64,000 bases of DNA from Fen-1058 sp964398185 (GTDB lineage: Bacteria > Chloroflexota > Anaerolineae > Fen-1058), in the NCBI GenBank assembly GCA_964398185.1, contig CAYNML010000007.1, positions 55,415 to 119,414 of the forward strand. The letters are read 5' to 3'. Shown here one piece after another: positions 45,817 to 53,718 of the stretch. The translations under genes and the position numbers were made by a program. The first letter of the stretch is position 1, and every line of letters starts with the position of its first letter. The notes below the pieces were generated by a model. It did not search any database, had not been told where the DNA came from, and saw only the letters and a list, made by a program, of their open reading frames with translations.

Positions 45817-48331
45817 GCCACAGCCACGCATTGGCGGGTTGGCAGGCCGACTGGCTGCCATGTCTCCGCCGGAGATTCTCTATACCGACAAGTTAGCGCT
45901 CGGCCCAATCGATCTGTTTGGGGCTACCGCTCTCTGTCCATCATGTCGCGATGATGATGTAGCTCCGCATTGCGCTGTCTCACCAAACATTCTTCCATTA
46001 ATTGTCGATTTCAATCTTCCGCACGTTTTTGAAGGTACACCTTCCTCTTTTATCACTCCCTCCAATTATGTAGTAGCATCGCAATCCCTGGATTTGAGCT
46101 GCACAGTCGTTCCCGATCTTTTGCCTTACCTGTGGCGATTAGCTCAGCAAGGAAACACTCTGCAGACTCACGAGCTCGACCTTGTTCCAGCACCGGCTGT
46201 GATTGAGGTCGATAATTTTCCTCTTTCTGCACAGGTACTGCTTGAGAGCGATCCTCTCCCCGTTGCATCCATCTCTGGCGACTTGCTTGAAAGCTTGTCG
46301 GCTACCACAGTCTTCGGGATGAATTATCGCGATAGGATATGGCATGCGTTAACTGAACAAGATGAAGAAGAGCCAGCGCCGAGACGGAAATCTGGCACGA
46401 AGCCCCTCAGTAAATCGTACTTAGCAGAACCAGAGCAAAAGGAAGGCCGCAAACCAACGCCCAAGGTACCATCACTTTGGGATTTGCTATATGTGGTTCT
46501 TCAACCGCCTTTGGATTTTGACCGATCCGAAAACTTATTCCTGCCACATAAGCCGTTCGACTACCAACCAGCTGGTGTCGAGTTCTTGATGCACAATGAA
46601 AGTGCGCTGCTTGCTGATGAGATGGGAACCGGCAAGACAGTAATGACAATTCTAGCTATTAAGATTCTCATGCAACGGGGCAATATACAGAGCGCGCTTA
46701 TTGTCTGTCCGCTCAGTGTGCTTCGCGAGTGGGATCGTCACCTGATTGACTGGTCGCCAGAATTATGGGTTAAGTTCATCAGGGGCAATCAGGAAAAGCG
46801 CAAGGCAGATTGGAAAATGCCTGCACATGTATATGTAACCACCTATGACACCTTGCGAATGGATGTTGCCAATGGTGTGTTGGTTGGCGATGATCTGAGT
46901 AAATTCGACGTTGTTGTGCTGGACGAGGCACAAGGCATAAAAAACACCGCCAGCGGACGGTCACGTGCGATCAAACAGCTACGAGCCCGACGAAGATGGG
47001 CACTTACAGGTACACCCATCGAAAATAAGATTGAAGACGTTGCCTCAATTTTTGAATTCTTACGTCCTGGGTATTTGACACCGTTCGACCTCTATCCATC
47101 TCGGATCAAAGAGAGAATCGCGCCGTACTTCCTCCGTAGGCTCAAAAAGGATGTCCTCCGCGATTTGCCCCCGAAAATCCGGCAGGAAGTTAGGCTTGAG
47201 TTGGATCCAATTCAACGAGCAGAGTATGATCAGGTCGAAGGTCAAGTCAGAAGTGAGCTGTCCGCACTTGGTACACAAGTTACCCAGTTCCATATCATGC
47301 AGCAACTTCAACGCCTAAAGCAGATTTGCAATTTCGCTTCTGGTCAAAGCACAAGTCCTAAACTGAGAGACGCGAAAGAACTGGTCGAACAGATCATTGC
47401 TAACAGTGAAAAGGTGATCATATTCTCACAATATTTGGCAGAAGGCGTCGACAAACTGGAGCAAGCTTTGAAACCTTACGGGACTGCCAAAATTGTTGGG
47501 GGTCAGACGGAGAAAACGCGGGACGCTGAAATCCAACGATTTGTTGACGATCCAACGTTTTCAGTTCCGGTATTGCTCGCTTCTGTGAAGGCGGGAGGGG
47601 TCGGCCTCAACCTTACGCAGGCGAGCTACGTGATTCACTTTGATCATTGGTGGAATCCAGCGGTGATGTGGCAAGCAGAGGCACGAGTTCACCGTTCCGG
47701 ACAAACTCGTGGGGTGAATGTATACTCTTATTGGATGGTAGATACCATTGAAGATCGTATTCACAGTCTCCTTGAAGAGAAGGGACTTCTGTTTGCCGAT
47801 ATTGTGGATGGCCTTTCTACAGATCAGATCGATGCGGCCATCTCACGCGACGAGTGGCTAGAGAAGATATTCTTAGTCAGCCGCAAGTCAGATTCACAAT
47901 TAGTGTCCGAAAAAAGAGCTGCAGTTTCGCTCAGCCTAACTGAAATCAGAGATAAGTTGTTTGAGCTTACACCAGTAGCTTTTGAGCATCTCGTAAAAGA
48001 AGTAATGCGATGTTGGGGGTATCCGAATGTCAAGGTAACTCAGCAAACGCGAGATGGTGGCATTGATGTTATTGCCAGTCGCAATGCAGCTGACGGTGTG
48101 GTTCGTGTTGTGGCACAATGCAAACGGTATCGGGGAATGGTGGGGGTCGAGGTAGCACGCGAACTACTCGGCGTCATTGCTGCTGATAAGAGTATCTCAA
48201 AGGGCTTTTTGGTCACTAGCGGCGACTTCAGTTTGGACTGCTTTCGCTTTTGTGAATCAACTGGCCTCGTCGCGTTGGTTTCAGGCTTGCAGCTCGCTAA
48301 CTACATTAAGCAGTTTGGCATTGCGATATAG
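45809..48331 (+). CDS. SNF2-family helicase fused to Mrr-like restriction nuclease domain
   Basis: 840-aa protein. Residues 1-230 are a unique N-terminal region with LCPSCRDDD near the start. The SNF2 translocase follows: FDYQPAGVEFL, Walker A DEMGTGKT (270-277), DEAQ (372-375), LTGTPIENK, IFSQY, then ASVKAGGVGLNL and QAEARVHRSGQT. The C-terminus (about 710-840) is an Mrr-type nuclease: FEHLVKEVMRCWGY, Asp753 in DGGIDVIA and Gln770-Lys772 in QCKR. It probably tracks on DNA and cleaves it. The GTG at 45809 has GGGAG five bases upstream and overlaps the previous gene. Low G+C content sets it apart. The pairing suggests a compact anti-phage or anti-plasmid system. Confidence 0.9.
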   Translation: MPKPQPRIGGLAGRLAAMSPPEILYTDKLALGPIDLFGATALCPSCRDDDVAPHCAVSPNILPLIVDFNLPHVFEGTPSSFITPSNYVVASQSLDLSCTVVPDLLPYLWRLAQQGNTLQTHELDLVPAPAVIEVDNFPLSAQVLLESDPLPVASISGDLLESLSATTVFGMNYRDRIWHALTEQDEEEPAPRRKSGTKPLSKSYLAEPEQKEGRKPTPKVPSLWDLLYVVLQPPLDFDRSENLFLPHKPFDYQPAGVEFLMHNESALLADEMGTGKTVMTILAIKILMQRGNIQSALIVCPLSVLREWDRHLIDWSPELWVKFIRGNQEKRKADWKMPAHVYVTTYDTLRMDVANGVLVGDDLSKFDVVVLDEAQGIKNTASGRSRAIKQLRARRRWALTGTPIENKIEDVASIFEFLRPGYLTPFDLYPSRIKERIAPYFLRRLKKDVLRDLPPKIRQEVRLELDPIQRAEYDQVEGQVRSELSALGTQVTQFHIMQQLQRLKQICNFASGQSTSPKLRDAKELVEQIIANSEKVIIFSQYLAEGVDKLEQALKPYGTAKIVGGQTEKTRDAEIQRFVDDPTFSVPVLLASVKAGGVGLNLTQASYVIHFDHWWNPAVMWQAEARVHRSGQTRGVNVYSYWMVDTIEDRIHSLLEEKGLLFADIVDGLSTDQIDAAISRDEWLEKIFLVSRKSDSQLVSEKRAAVSLSLTEIRDKLFELTPVAFEHLVKEVMRCWGYPNVKVTQQTRDGGIDVIASRNAADGVVRVVAQCKRYRGMVGVEVARELLGVIAADKSISKGFLVTSGDFSLDCFRFCESTGLVALVSGLQLANYIKQFGIAI

Positions 48332-48368
48332 CAGGGATTCGACGTATTGTTCGACCATAATTGTGTAC

Positions 48369-48407
48369 AACAAAAACTCGCTTCCCAATCGGAGGCGAGT
48401 TTTTGTT
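48369..48407. terminator. Bidirectional terminator
   Basis: AACAAAAACTCGC and GCGAGTTTTTGTT form a perfect 13-bp stem between the helicase and the convergent desaturase gene. Confidence 0.9.
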
Positions 48408-48419
48408 TTGACACTCGAA

Positions 48420-49421
48420 TCAATACGCAATAACAAACTCACCCGTGCGGCCCAGCTTCACCCGATCGGGGCCGAAGCCTTCAGGCAGCAGCTTGGCCGC
48501 CTGCACCGCGCGATTGAAGGCCGCGTCGTCTTCCAGCCCCAGCGCTTTCAGCACCGGATTGTGGATGAAGGTCTTGTGCTTTTCAGCGTTGTGGATTTCC
48601 GTCCGGCTCACGGCGCGAATGAACTGGCGCGCGTTCGGGATCAGCCGCAGCGACGGCATCTGAAAGCCCTTGAACACCTGCTCGATCGTGTCGAGCGTTT
48701 TCTCCGGCAGATACTTGAGATGCGTCAACACGATTTGCAAGAAGATGCCGTGATGCGCGATCTCGTCCACGCCGACCACGCGAAAGGCTTCCGACGCGCC
48801 GACTTCGTAACCGCGCGTACGTTCTTCTGCGGTGGGCGCTGGCGGCAGGCCGTATTCCGATCGGATGCGGGTGCGCGTTTCCTGATAGTTGTAGAACGTG
48901 GCGCGCTCCTGCACCATCGCGTACACCGTGACGCCCAACGGATTATCCGCCCCGGCGTGATTGCGAATCGTCCAGCGATGTTCCTGCACTTTGTCGCAGT
49001 AGTTCTTCAACTGTTCTTCCGTGCGCGCGCCGGAATGCAGCAGCACCTTCTCCCACGCCACACCGTGCTTCAACTCTTCCGAACCCCACTGCAATTGCAG
49101 ATGTTTCCGCATCCGATTGTTGCGGAACATCTCCAGCCCTTCTTCCACGTAATCGCCGACGTATTCTTCAATGCCGAGGAAGCCTTCAATCAAGTTGACG
49201 GTTTCCTGCGAGAGGCGTGCGCCGAACTTCTTCATCTCGTCGAGCGGCAGATCGTGCCACGGCGACCAACGCCGCGTCTTCATCGCTTTGCCGAAATAGT
49301 CGATGAAGTGCTGCAAGCATTCCTTGTCAATGGCGAGCTGGCGCGCGGCTTGCGTCCACGGGCCTTTGACGATCTCCGGGATCGCAAATGAACCGCGCGG
49401 GGCGGCATTTTCAGTAATCAT
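48420..49421 (-). CDS. Acyl-ACP desaturase-like di-iron protein
   Basis: 333-aa ferritin-like protein of the stearoyl-ACP desaturase family. Di-iron ligands are apparent: Glu in VEEGLEMF, EExxH in GSEELKHGVAW, and further ligands in VQERATFYNYQE and DEIAHHGIF. It would introduce a double bond into an acyl chain using O2 and a ferredoxin-like donor, or act as a related oxygenase. The length and motif spacing are normal. A minus-strand TGCTATAAT lies about 95 bases upstream. The gene is divergent from the OmpR/kinase operon. Confidence 0.88.
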   Translation of the reverse strand: MITENAAPRGSFAIPEIVKGPWTQAARQLAIDKECLQHFIDYFGKAMKTRRWSPWHDLPLDEMKKFGARLSQETVNLIEGFLGIEEYVGDYVEEGLEMFRNNRMRKHLQLQWGSEELKHGVAWEKVLLHSGARTEEQLKNYCDKVQEHRWTIRNHAGADNPLGVTVYAMVQERATFYNYQETRTRIRSEYGLPPAPTAEERTRGYEVGASEAFRVVGVDEIAHHGIFLQIVLTHLKYLPEKTLDTIEQVFKGFQMPSLRLIPNARQFIRAVSRTEIHNAEKHKTFIHNPVLKALGLEDDAAFNRAVQAAKLLPEGFGPDRVKLGRTGEFVIAY

Positions 49422-49513
49422 GTTTACTCCCTGTGGTTGTGACTTGAATGAGGCAACAGCCCCTTTGGTGGGCCGTCCGCCCGCTGGCTGGTCGGGCGCT
49501 GAACTCTAAAATG

Positions 49514-49519
49514 ATTATA
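49514..49519 (-). promoter_or_regulatory. Extended -10 (TGCTATAAT) for the desaturase-like gene
   Basis: The minus strand reads GTGTGCTATAATCATT. Confidence 0.5.
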
Positions 49520-49597
49520 GCACACGGGTTACGCGGAACCAGAAAATTTCGATTCTGCGTTAGAATCAAGCCTGAACGCGATGGCACACGGAGCGGC

Positions 49598-49652
49598 GGC
49601 ATGGGGATGCCGTCCCTGCGACATTCAATCGGTAGTCTGGCATCCCCATGCC
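49598..49652. promoter_or_regulatory. Inverted 14-mer in the leader of the response regulator
   Basis: GGCATGGGGATGCC and its exact reverse complement GGCATCCCCATGCC are 27 bp apart and end 26 bases before the ATG at 49679. It could form a leader hairpin or a protein-binding site; which one cannot be told. Confidence 0.5.
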
Positions 49653-49678
49653 GGACCTCAGCTGCACAGGAGCCGCGC

Positions 49679-50404
49679 ATGAGCGAACCCGAACGCACGT
49701 GGCACATTCTGCTGGTGGACGACGAAGAAGCGATCACGGCCAACCTGGCGCCGTTTCTGGAGCGAGCGGGTTTCAAAGTCTCGATCGCATCCGACGGGGC
49801 GCAGGCGCTCGATCGGGTGCAGCAGATGCCGCCGGATCTGATCGTGATGGATGTGCTGATGCCGCACCTCGACGGGCGTGAAGCGCTGCGCCGCCTGCGC
49901 CGATCGAACAACTGGCTCCCTGTGATCCTCCTCACGCAGATCGGCGAATCGATTGAGCGGGCGATGGCGCTGGAAGAGGGCGCCGACGATTACCTCAACA
50001 AGCCGTTCGATCCGTATGAACTCATCGCGCGCATGCGGGCCGTGCTGCGCCGCGCGCGCCCCGGACAACCGCCGCTGGCCACGGCCTCACTCTTGCAGTG
50101 CGGCGAATTGAAATTCGATCGCCGCGCGCATCGCGCCTATCTGGCCTCGCACGAAATCACCTTGACGCCCAAAGCCGTGGCGCTGCTCGAATATCTGCTG
50201 ATGCATCCCGATGAACTGTTGACGCGCGAGCGGTTGCTGGAGGCCGTGTGGGGCTGGGATTATCCGGCGGGCACGCGCACGGTCGATACGCGCATCGCCG
50301 AACTGCGCCGCGCGCTGCATGACGACGTGAGCGATCCCCGTTACATCGAAACGGCGCCGGGTGAAGGCTATCGTTTTGTGGGCAAGGTGGAGGGCGGAGC
50401 ATGA
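49679..50404 (+). CDS. OmpR/PhoB family response regulator
   Basis: 241-aa regulator. The receiver domain has the acidic pair in LLVDDEEA, phospho-acceptor Asp in LIVMDVLMPHLDG, Thr in LLTQIG and Lys in NKPFDPYEL. The C-terminal winged helix is typical (LTPKAVALLEYLL, then RTVDTRIAELRRAL and GEGYRFVGKV). AGGAG sits six bases before the ATG at 49679. The kinase gene starts in an ATGA overlap at 50401, so they form one two-component operon, perhaps acting on the lipoproteins just downstream. Confidence 0.95.
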   Translation: MSEPERTWHILLVDDEEAITANLAPFLERAGFKVSIASDGAQALDRVQQMPPDLIVMDVLMPHLDGREALRRLRRSNNWLPVILLTQIGESIERAMALEEGADDYLNKPFDPYELIARMRAVLRRARPGQPPLATASLLQCGELKFDRRAHRAYLASHEITLTPKAVALLEYLLMHPDELLTRERLLEAVWGWDYPAGTRTVDTRIAELRRALHDDVSDPRYIETAPGEGYRFVGKVEGGA

Positions 50405-51300
50405 CACGCCGCTGGCTGATCGTGCTGCTGCCGATCGGGATTGGCGTGGCCTTCTCGTTGATCCTGAACAGCGGCCTGTTCCCCAACCCGATCGTCTATC
50501 TGCGCGCCGACGTGGGCGCGGTATGCGTGTTGATCGGCGCCATCACGTCGATCGTGCTGGCCGCGTGGTTGATTACGTGGTCGCGCGCCCAGCGGAACAT
50601 CGAGCGCAAAGCGCGCTGGCGGGCCGCCGAAGATCGCCGGCGTTTTGTGCGGCGGCTCGATCACGAATTGAAGAATCCGCTCACGGCGATTCGCGCGGGC
50701 TTAGCCAATGCCGCCGCGATCGATCAGCCGGAAGCGCGCCGCGTTGCGCTGCGCGGCGTGGAAGCGCAGGTGCTGCGCATCAGCCGCCTCACCGTCGATC
50801 TGCGCAAGCTGGCTGAACTGGAAACGCGCACGGTGGAAATGTCGCCCGTCAATCTGGCCGAGGTCTTGCAGCAGGTGGTGGACCTGGCGCAGGACAAACC
50901 CGAAGCCGATGATCGCCGCCTCACGTTGACGCTGCCGCAAGCGCCGTGGCCGCTGCCGCCCGTGCGCGGCGATCGCGATCTGTTGCTGCTGGCGCTGCAC
51001 AACCTCATCGACAATGCGTTGAAGTTCACGCGCCCCGGCGACACCATCGAAGTGCGCGCCTTTGAAGACGGATCGTTCGTCGTGATCGAAGTAGCCGACA
51101 CCGGGCCGGGCATTCCTGAAGAAGAACTGCCGCACGTCTGGGAAGAGCTCTATCGGGGCGACCGGGCGCGCGGTGTGCCGGGCAGCGGGCTGGGTCTGCC
51201 GCTGGTGCGCGCCATCAGCGATCAACATCGCGGGCGCATTGTCATGCGGAGCGTGGTCAAGCAGGGCACGGTGATCACGCTGCGGTTGCCGGTGGCGTAA
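50401..51300 (+). CDS. Sensor histidine kinase
   Basis: 299-aa kinase, partner of the upstream regulator. Two membrane helices (WLIVLLPIGIGVAFSLIL and VGAVCVLIGAITSIVLAAW) bracket a very short extracytoplasmic loop, so it may sense the membrane itself. HisKA H-box LDHELKNPLTAIRAG is intact; ATPase motifs NLIDNALKFTRP, VADTGPGIPEEEL and GSGLGLPLVRA are complete. No HAMP, PAS or GAF domain is present. The start overlaps the regulator gene by four bases (ATGA). Confidence 0.93.
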   Translation: MTRRWLIVLLPIGIGVAFSLILNSGLFPNPIVYLRADVGAVCVLIGAITSIVLAAWLITWSRAQRNIERKARWRAAEDRRRFVRRLDHELKNPLTAIRAGLANAAAIDQPEARRVALRGVEAQVLRISRLTVDLRKLAELETRTVEMSPVNLAEVLQQVVDLAQDKPEADDRRLTLTLPQAPWPLPPVRGDRDLLLLALHNLIDNALKFTRPGDTIEVRAFEDGSFVVIEVADTGPGIPEEELPHVWEELYRGDRARGVPGSGLGLPLVRAISDQHRGRIVMRSVVKQGTVITLRLPVA

Positions 51301-51311
51301 AATCAAGCCGC

Positions 51312-51398
51312 CGTCATTGCGAGGAGGCCGTAGGCCGACGAAGCAATCTCAGCGCCAATCGATGGGAGAATGCTTCGCCCTGCGGGCTCGCAATGACG
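51312..51398. repeat. CGTCATTGCG palindromic element, copy 4
   Basis: 87 bp from CGTCATTGCGAGGAGG to CTCGCAATGACG, with GACGAAGCAATCTC inside and complementary ends. It lies between the kinase gene and the lipoprotein promoter. Confidence 0.88.
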
Positions 51399-51411
51399 AG
51401 AAACGCGGCTG

Positions 51412-51464
51412 TTACCAACTCGTAACGCGTTGTGACCAAACCGTGACAGCCGCGCCATTATCAT
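51412..51464 (+). promoter_or_regulatory. Tandem direct repeat and -10 upstream of the lipoprotein genes
   Basis: TTACCAACTCGTAAC (51412) and TGACCAAACCGTGAC (51433) match at 11 of 15 bases and are 21 bp apart, two helical turns. TATCAT follows at 51459. The arrangement is like an OmpR/PhoB-activated promoter; the link to the regulator at 49679 is inference. Confidence 0.45.
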
Positions 51465-51520
51465 GTCACAACCACCCTCTATCATCAGAGTAAGACATCT
51501 CAAGATGATGGAGGCCTATC

Positions 51521-52558
51521 ATGCAACGCTTCGGATTCTTTACGCTGTTCGCAAGTTGGTTGTTGTTGGCGGGTTGTGTCAGCGCGCCGCAGACACCCAC
51601 TCCCCATGTGATGCAAGCGACGATTGTCGCGCTGCAAACACAGAATGCTCAATTGGCGGCACAGGTCGCCGGGCTGCCGGCGACGATCGAGAATTGGCCG
51701 ACACCGACGCCGCTGCCCTCGGCCACGCCCACGGCCACGGCGACGCCGACTGCAACACCCACGGCGACACCCACTCGTCGCCCCGCGCAGCGACCCGCCG
51801 CGACGGCCACACCCCAATGGCCGCAGATCGTCTCGTTCACTTCCGATCAAGGTGAAGTGAATCCCGGCGAAAACGTGACGCTGCGCTGGGACACGGCGGA
51901 TGCGTCGCAAGCCGTCCTGCAGCAGTACGGTGCGGATAACACAACCTACGGCACGATCGATGTCGCGCCCGACGGATCGATCGTGCTGCCGATTGCGGCT
52001 CAGGAACGGTTGTATCACACGTTCATTTTGAACGCTTACAATGCGGCGGGGAACAGCTCGTCCGGCTCAGTCACGGTCTACCTTCGCTGCCCGTACACGT
52101 ATTTCTTCGCGCCGCCAGCCGACACCTATCGCTGGGATTGTCCGGCGGGGTCAGCCGCCACATCGGATGCGGCCGAGCAATACTTTGAAGGCGGCCGCAT
52201 GATCTGGATCGGCAGCGCGAAAATGATCTATGTGCTGTTGAATGACGGCGGGTTGTATGCTTACACGGACACCTGGACCGCCGGCCAGCCCGATGTCGAT
52301 CCAGGCATCACACCCCCGGCCGGCCGTTACAAGCCGGAACGCGGTTTTGGTAAAGTATGGGGGTCTGATCCGTACCTCCGCTCACGGCTGGGGTGGGCCA
52401 TGGCGCCCGAGCAGGGTTATCAAGCGCAGTTGCAATATCGTTGGCCGGGTTGTTGCGCGCCTGCGTCAGAGTTTTATCTGCGCGAGATCGATCACCGCGT
52501 GACGCATCTGGCGCCGGCTGCTGCGCCGCCCGGCTACTGGAACTTCGTGCAATACTAG
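51521..52558 (+). CDS. Secreted lipoprotein with Ig-like domain (tandem paralogue 1)
   Basis: 345-aa lipoprotein. The signal peptide ends in the lipobox LLLAGC, so Lgt and signal peptidase II would process it. A Thr/Pro-rich linker (about 60-100) leads to an Ig-like domain starting QIVSFTSDQGEVNPGENVTL, and the C-terminal half has CPYTYFFAPP, AAEQYFEGGRMIWIG, DTWTAGQPDVDPGITPPAGR and RSRLGWAMAPEQGY. The downstream paralogue shares this plan. Function is unknown; surface binding is plausible. The ATG at 51521 is the signal peptide start. Confidence 0.78.
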   Translation: MQRFGFFTLFASWLLLAGCVSAPQTPTPHVMQATIVALQTQNAQLAAQVAGLPATIENWPTPTPLPSATPTATATPTATPTATPTRRPAQRPAATATPQWPQIVSFTSDQGEVNPGENVTLRWDTADASQAVLQQYGADNTTYGTIDVAPDGSIVLPIAAQERLYHTFILNAYNAAGNSSSGSVTVYLRCPYTYFFAPPADTYRWDCPAGSAATSDAAEQYFEGGRMIWIGSAKMIYVLLNDGGLYAYTDTWTAGQPDVDPGITPPAGRYKPERGFGKVWGSDPYLRSRLGWAMAPEQGYQAQLQYRWPGCCAPASEFYLREIDHRVTHLAPAAAPPGYWNFVQY

Positions 52559-52568
52559 AGGTTATGCC

Positions 52569-53579
52569 ATGCGCGCTGTGATCCTGATCTTCTCGCTCTG
52601 GTGGTTGGCCGGCTGCCGCACGTTCGAGATCGGCTTCGTGCAGACGCCCACGCCCGATCGGGCGACGGTTACTCCGACGAATTCACCAACGCCGACGATG
52701 GCTGTGACGATGATGACAGCAACGGTTGAGCCCACGGCAACAGCGACGATCGCCCCAACGGCGACTGCGCGGCCTACGTCCAGGCCGATGGTTCCGACAG
52801 CGACTGCAACGCCCCAGCCTCAAGGACCAACCATTCTCGAATTTTTCGTCGCACCGTTGGAAGTCGATCCTGGTGATGTGGTGACCGTGCGCTGGTCGGT
52901 CACCAACGCCAATTCGATCGACATCTATCAGCGTGTGCCTGACACGCTGCCGGCTTACACCACGCTGAATCTTTCGGCCACCGGTCAGCTGACGCAGACC
53001 ATTCGCGATCAGCAGCGCTTGTGGCACTCGTTCGAGTTGTCTGCTTCCAATGCAGCGGGCGTCATCACGCAGACGATCACGATCGCGATCCGCTGCCCGT
53101 ACGCTTACTTCTTCAGCCCGCTGCCTGAAGAAGATCGATCGGACTGGAGTTGTCCCGACGGTGAACCGATCACTTCAGCGGCCGCAGAACAAGTTTTTGA
53201 GAACGGACGCCTGATCTGGCTGCAGCACGATGATCGCATCTACGTCTTCTTCGACGACGGCACGTATCAAACGTTTGAGGATACCTGGGCGGCCGGTCAG
53301 CCGGATTCAGTGCCCGGTCTCACACCACCTGCGGGGCGCTTCCTGCCCGTGCGCGGCTTCGGCAGAGTGTGGAGCGGCGATGAAGATGTCCGTTCGCGTC
53401 TGGGGTGGGCCTTGGCTGAAGAGCGCGGCTTTGAGACGCAGCTGCAAGGTGGCTGGCTGCGCTGCTGCTCGGACTTGAATGCGGTCAATCGCCCGATCTA
53501 TCTACGCAACGTCGAGGGGCGCCTCATCCGTTTGTGGCCGGGGGAGGCGCCGCCGGGGCAGTGGAAGTGGGTGGAGTGA
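52569..53579 (+). CDS. Secreted lipoprotein with Ig-like domain (tandem paralogue 2)
   Basis: 336-aa lipoprotein with lipobox WWLAGC, a Thr-rich linker, an Ig-like domain (LEFFVAPLEVDPGDVVTVRW) and the same C-terminal landmarks as its neighbour: CPYAYFFSPL, AAEQVFENGRLIWLQ, DTWAAGQPDSVPGLTPPAGR and RSRLGWALAEERGF. It begins ten bases after the previous stop codon and is surely co-transcribed. The pair arose by tandem duplication and has since diverged mainly in the linker. Function unknown. Confidence 0.78.
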   Translation: MRAVILIFSLWWLAGCRTFEIGFVQTPTPDRATVTPTNSPTPTMAVTMMTATVEPTATATIAPTATARPTSRPMVPTATATPQPQGPTILEFFVAPLEVDPGDVVTVRWSVTNANSIDIYQRVPDTLPAYTTLNLSATGQLTQTIRDQQRLWHSFELSASNAAGVITQTITIAIRCPYAYFFSPLPEEDRSDWSCPDGEPITSAAAEQVFENGRLIWLQHDDRIYVFFDDGTYQTFEDTWAAGQPDSVPGLTPPAGRFLPVRGFGRVWSGDEDVRSRLGWALAEERGFETQLQGGWLRCCSDLNAVNRPIYLRNVEGRLIRLWPGEAPPGQWKWVE

Positions 53580-53627
53580 AGTGTAAGGCGTCCCCTGGGG
53601 AGGCTGTGCACTAAAACGTGAAACGTC

Positions 53628-53658
53628 ACGAGTAACGCGACATCGTTACTCGTTTTTT
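53628..53658 (+). terminator. Terminator built from GAGTAAC heptamers
   Basis: ACGAGTAAC pairs with GTTACTCGT around an 8-nt loop and is followed by TTTTTT. AAACGTG units (53613-53626) lie just upstream. Confidence 0.8.
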
Positions 53659-53682
53659 GCGCGGTGCTCGCGGCGGTGATGC

Positions 53683-53688
53683 TATAAT
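53683..53688 (+). promoter_or_regulatory. Extended -10 (TGCTATAAT) for the lar operon
   Basis: GATGCTATAATGGCG lies 30 bases before the larE ATG; GGGAGGAAC follows as the ribosome-binding site. Confidence 0.6.
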
Positions 53689-53718
53689 GGCGCGGCAGTT
53701 GTTACCGGGAGGAACAAG

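Noticed and set aside
51303..51503. Small open frame on the minus strand within the palindromic element
   Set aside because: Its sequence is that of the CGTCATTGCG repeat itself; no ribosome-binding site or protein family signal.
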